Below are positions 51,808 to 54,354 of a DNA stretch of 54,354 nucleotides, piece by piece. The position numbers and the translations under genes were made by a program. The number at the start of each line of letters is the position of its first letter. The first letter of the stretch is position 1. The notes under the pieces are model-generated. The model saw only the letters and a program-made list of their open reading frames with translations, ran no database searches and was not told the DNA's origin. The DNA comes from Paenibacillus pasadenensis DSM 19293 (lineage in GTDB: Bacteria; Bacillota; Bacilli; Paenibacillales; Paenibacillaceae), in assembly GCF_000422485.1 (NCBI RefSeq), contig NZ_KE383853.1, positions 601-54,954 on the forward strand. The letters run 5' to 3'.

Positions 51808-54186
51808 TCAGTAATTGCGGAAGCTCAAGCGCTCGACCCGCTCGTCGTCGTTCGGGTCCATGACGCGGACCTCGGCCGTCCAGCGGCCCGCGAACGGAAG
51901 ATACGTGCCCTTGGCCCGGTAGGCCGTCTTGGTGTAGCCTTCGAACGTGCTGATCTCGTCGTCCTTGAACGGCTCCAGCGGAATCTCGATCGCGCCGAGC
52001 TCCGGCTTGTCTTCGGACATGAGGCGCAGCTGGACCGACTTCGGATCGCCCAGGCTCTTGTGCATCCAGATGCGGACCGTGAACTCGTTGTCTCCCGGCA
52101 CGTTCGGCGCGATCCGGATCGACACATGCATCTCGCTGCCCATCTTGTGCCAGCCGACCGGCTCGTTGGCCGGAAGCGGGCTGATGTAGGTGAAAATGCC
52201 GACGATGACGAGGATGAGCGCCATCAGCGCGCCGTCGGCCTTGAGCAGCGCGCCGCCCGGGAAGCCAGACCGCTTCATGCGGACGCGGATCAGGAAGCCG
52301 GCTCCCGCCACGAGCACGACCAGCCCGGTCTTGACAAGCAGCAGGATGCCCCAAGGCGTCAGCAGCAAATACTCGGGCTTGGTCATGTACAGGAGCGTCA
52401 AGCCGATGCCCGTCAGCGTCAGCGCCACGATGCTGATCCAGGCCATGCGCGAGAAGCTGGCGGCGAAGCGTCCGGCTTCCTTGCGCTCCGCCTGCCAGAG
52501 GACGAGCAGCAGCATGAGGCCGCCCGCCCACAGCGCCGCGAAGGCGAGATGGACGTAATCGAGCGAGAGCGCCGCCCAGCGCGGCGCGGCTGCGGCCGCA
52601 TGGCCGCTCCACGCCTCCGTCGCGAGCAGCGGAAGCGCCCAGACGAAGCGCAGCGCGCTTCGGCCCGCCGGAAGCGCGAGGCCGGCAAAGGCGAGCAGCA
52701 GCAGCGCCAGGTAGCTCTGTCCGACGGCCGTAGCCGTGAACAGCCGGCTCCATTCGGACGCCGGCTGGCCGATCATGAGCTGCTGCGTCTCGACGAAGAC
52801 GTAGAGCAGCGCGGCGAGCACGAGCGCCTGCTGCGGCAGCCGCTCGAGCCGTCCGCGCAGCGGCTCGGGGATGCGGGACCAGCCTTGCCGGTACAGCAGC
52901 GGCCAGAGCGCCGCTCCGGCGGCCAGCATGAGCGCGGCGTAGTACAGGAAGCGCACGGCGTACAGGATCAGGCTGGCCGTCGTCAGCCCGCCTTCTTCGT
53001 GGCCGGCGTGGCCGAGCTGGGCATGGACGTCGAACGTCGAGGCGTCCCGCGCGGCGGGCGGGTCTCCGACGACGAAGACGTAGGAGCCGCCGACCGGATG
53101 GCCGTCCTCGGAAATGATGCGGTAGCTGACCGTATAGACGCCCTCGCCCAGCTTGGGCAGCGGCAAGGTCAGGGTCAGCCCGTCCTCGCTGAGCTTCGCC
53201 CGCTCGGCGGTGACGGGGTCGGAGCTGCCGTCCAGCACCTCGAGCGCGCCGACCGCGCCTTCGATGCGCTCGTTGAACACGAGCCGCACCTCGGCGGGCG
53301 CGGCTTCGAGCCGCGAGCCCGCTGCCGGGCTCGCTTCGAGCAGCGACGCGTGCGCCGCCGCCTGCTGCGGCAGGCCGAGCAGCAGCGAGAGCAGCGCCAG
53401 GACGCCGAGCAGCGCGGCGTTGAGGCGCCGCAGCGTCAGGCGCGCGGCGCGCGGGGAGGCGCCGGGCCGCCGGTGCGAAGCTGGCCGCGGCCGCTTGGCG
53501 GCGGCTGCGGCGCGGTGGCCGGCCGCCAGGGGGCGCGGAGCCGAGGCGCGGTGGCCGGGCTCCAGGGGGCGCGAAGCCGAGGCGCGGTGGCCGGGCGCCG
53601 GGGGGGGCGAAGCCGAGGCGCGGTGGCCGGGCGCCGGGGGGCGCGAAGCCGAGGCGCGGTGGCCGGCCGCCAGGGGGCGCGGAGCCGAGGCGCGGTGGCC
53701 GGCCGCCGGGGGGCGCGGCGCCGAGGCGCGAAGGCCGGCCGCCGGGGGGCGCGGAGCCGAGGCGCGGTGGCCAGGCGCCGGGGGGCGCGGCGCCGAAGCG
53801 CGGTGGCCGGCCGCCGGGGGGCGCAGAGCCGAGGCGCGGTGGCCGGGTGCCGGGGGGCGCGGCGCCGAGGCGCGGTGGCCGGGCGCCGGGGGGCGCGGCG
53901 CCGAGGCGCGGTGGCCGGGCGCCGGGGGGCGCGGCGCCGAGGCGTGCTGGCCGGGCGCCAGGGGGCGCGAAGCCGAGGCGCGGTGGCCGGGCGCCAGAGG
54001 GCGCAGAGCCGAGGCGCGGTGGCCGGGCGCCGGGGGGCGCGGCGCCGAGGCGCGAGGCCGATGGAGCGCCTCTGGCCGAGGCCGCTTTGCGGCGAGCTCG
54101 GTCTCGTGCGAGGTTTGAGACTGCTTCCGCGCCGTTGCCGCTCGTATGGCGTCCGGTGGGAATTCGTTGCGTGAGTTGGCGTTCAT
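51808..54186 (-). CDS. CopC-CopD copper protein with repeat-rich N-terminus
   Basis: A 792-residue fusion like YcnJ. CopC part (about 277-372): after the signal helix (NAALLGVLALLSLLLGLPQQAAA) the mature chain begins HASLLEASPAAGSRL, and SEDGHPVGG supplies the Asp/His pair that with His1 binds Cu(II). CopD part (about 400-640): eight or so helices, with SGHAAAA and DYVHLAFAALWAGGLMLL. A beta domain with a YtkA-like look ends the protein (about 660-792). Unusually, about 240 residues precede the signal helix and hold 15 copies of a 12-residue motif, with no alternative start codon between the repeats and the signal helix. So the ATG at 54186 seems needed; its ribosome site (AAAGGAAG) is 13 bases away, which is weak. 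A translated long cytosolic N-tail before a signal sequence is odd. Confidence 0.8.
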   Translation of the reverse strand: MNANSRNEFPPDAIRAATARKQSQTSHETELAAKRPRPEALHRPRASAPRPPAPGHRASALRPLAPGHRASASRPLAPGQHASAPRPPAPGHRASAPRPPAPGHRASAPRPPAPGHRASALRPPAAGHRASAPRPPAPGHRASAPRPPAAGLRASAPRPPAAGHRASAPRPLAAGHRASASRPPAPGHRASASPPPAPGHRASASRPLEPGHRASAPRPLAAGHRAAAAAKRPRPASHRRPGASPRAARLTLRRLNAALLGVLALLSLLLGLPQQAAAHASLLEASPAAGSRLEAAPAEVRLVFNERIEGAVGALEVLDGSSDPVTAERAKLSEDGLTLTLPLPKLGEGVYTVSYRIISEDGHPVGGSYVFVVGDPPAARDASTFDVHAQLGHAGHEEGGLTTASLILYAVRFLYYAALMLAAGAALWPLLYRQGWSRIPEPLRGRLERLPQQALVLAALLYVFVETQQLMIGQPASEWSRLFTATAVGQSYLALLLLAFAGLALPAGRSALRFVWALPLLATEAWSGHAAAAAPRWAALSLDYVHLAFAALWAGGLMLLLVLWQAERKEAGRFAASFSRMAWISIVALTLTGIGLTLLYMTKPEYLLLTPWGILLLVKTGLVVLVAGAGFLIRVRMKRSGFPGGALLKADGALMALILVIVGIFTYISPLPANEPVGWHKMGSEMHVSIRIAPNVPGDNEFTVRIWMHKSLGDPKSVQLRLMSEDKPELGAIEIPLEPFKDDEISTFEGYTKTAYRAKGTYLPFAGRWTAEVRVMDPNDDERVERLSFRNY
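53513..54052. repeat. Fifteen-copy 36-bp tandem repeat in copCD
   Basis: A head-to-tail array of 36-bp units (GCGCGGCGCCGAGGCGCGGT followed by a GGCCGGGCGCCGGGGG-like half on the plus strand), 15 copies in about 540 bp. Each encodes a 12-residue unit [12 protein letters not shown] or a variant (L/S for P; AA for AP; one GQ, one GL). The units are contiguous with no spacers. Confidence 0.92.
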
Positions 54187-54228
54187 GCGCTCGGGGGCAC
54201 TTCCTTTCGTTCCTTCCTCTCGCCCTCT

Positions 54229-54258
54229 AGTTTACTTGATGGGCTCCATCTCGACCAA
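54229..54258 (-). promoter_or_regulatory. Possible promoter of the copper operon
   Basis: On the minus strand TAAACT (plus 54229-54234; 4 of 6 matches) is 18 bp from TTGGTC (plus 54253-54258; 4 of 6 matches). It would drive copCD, the kinase and the regulator. A small palindrome (GCCCGG/CCGGGC) lies further up at 54284-54300; no gene is visible to the window end. Confidence 0.4.
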
Positions 54259-54354
54259 TCCGGTTTGTGAACATTTGGGGAAGGCCCGGCAATTCCGGGC
54301 GTTCTGCCATCCTCGCACCCGAGTTACTCGGTTTTTCCGCGCAACTCCCTCCGT

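Noticed and set aside
53513-54052. A 36-bp periodic array that looks like CRISPR repeats
   Set aside because: The units are contiguous without spacers and lie in frame in a coding gene, so it is a tandem repeat, not a CRISPR array.
50551-54174. 1207-codon plus-strand frame over the copper genes
   Set aside because: It is antisense to the kinase and CopCD genes, and its composition (Arg/Gly/Ala and then repeats) carries no domain.

Overview
The window looks like a chromosomal segment of a GC-rich, endospore-forming Firmicute of the Paenibacillus/Cohnella type. Evidence: a Spo0E-family phosphatase, CotF-like and CotH-like spore proteins, a pheST operon led by a T-box, MutS2, an AlaR/AlaT pair, a YcnI/CopCD copper locus, and strong Shine-Dalgarno sites (GGAGG) in front of most genes. 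Almost all genes lie on the minus strand. No rRNA, tRNA, CRISPR array, transposase or phage module was seen.

Layout. 1-7.3 kb: Spo0E-like protein, the alaR-alaT operon, two small coat-type proteins, an unknown protein, a CotH kinase (plus strand), an MFS permease and a zinc-ribbon protein. 7.3-10.2 kb: an apparent mutS2 operon with a DUF350 membrane protein and a 24-residue membrane microprotein. 10.3-11.3 kb (plus strand): a YvlD-like membrane protein and a CuA-type cupredoxin lipoprotein, closed by a terminator. 11.4-41.5 kb: one roughly 30 kb biosynthetic operon on the minus strand. 41.9-49.1 kb: housekeeping zapA (with a very large coiled-coil extension), pheT, pheS and their T-box leader. 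49.2-54.2 kb: a copper locus with YcnI, a response regulator, a histidine kinase and a CopC-CopD fusion whose N-terminus carries fifteen 12-residue tandem repeats.

The main discovery is the operon from 41470 down to 11385. Transcription order: panD (aspartate decarboxylase); a 4173-residue NRPS (FAAL-T-C-A-T-C-A-T-C-A-T plus half a C domain); three CPBP-type membrane proteins with degraded active sites; a 3641-residue PKS/NRPS hybrid (AT-less KS-T-C-A-T-C-A-T-terminal C); a BtrH-type acyltransferase/papain-like protein; a type II thioesterase; a FenF-like discrete malonyltransferase with a C-terminal extension; and an Sfp-type phosphopantetheinyl transferase. Nearly all junctions are ATGA overlaps, so the genes look translationally coupled.

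If the line is colinear it should start with a fatty acid activated by the FAAL, add Ile, Ser and Ser, extend once with malonate (no reduction), then add an unassigned residue and Gly. This residue assignment comes from specificity codes I read by hand. There is no terminal thioesterase domain and no reductase: the line ends in a C domain followed by the BtrH-type protein, which suggests release onto an amine or by cyclisation. I do not recognise this combination as a known pathway. It is the best candidate here for an undescribed system.
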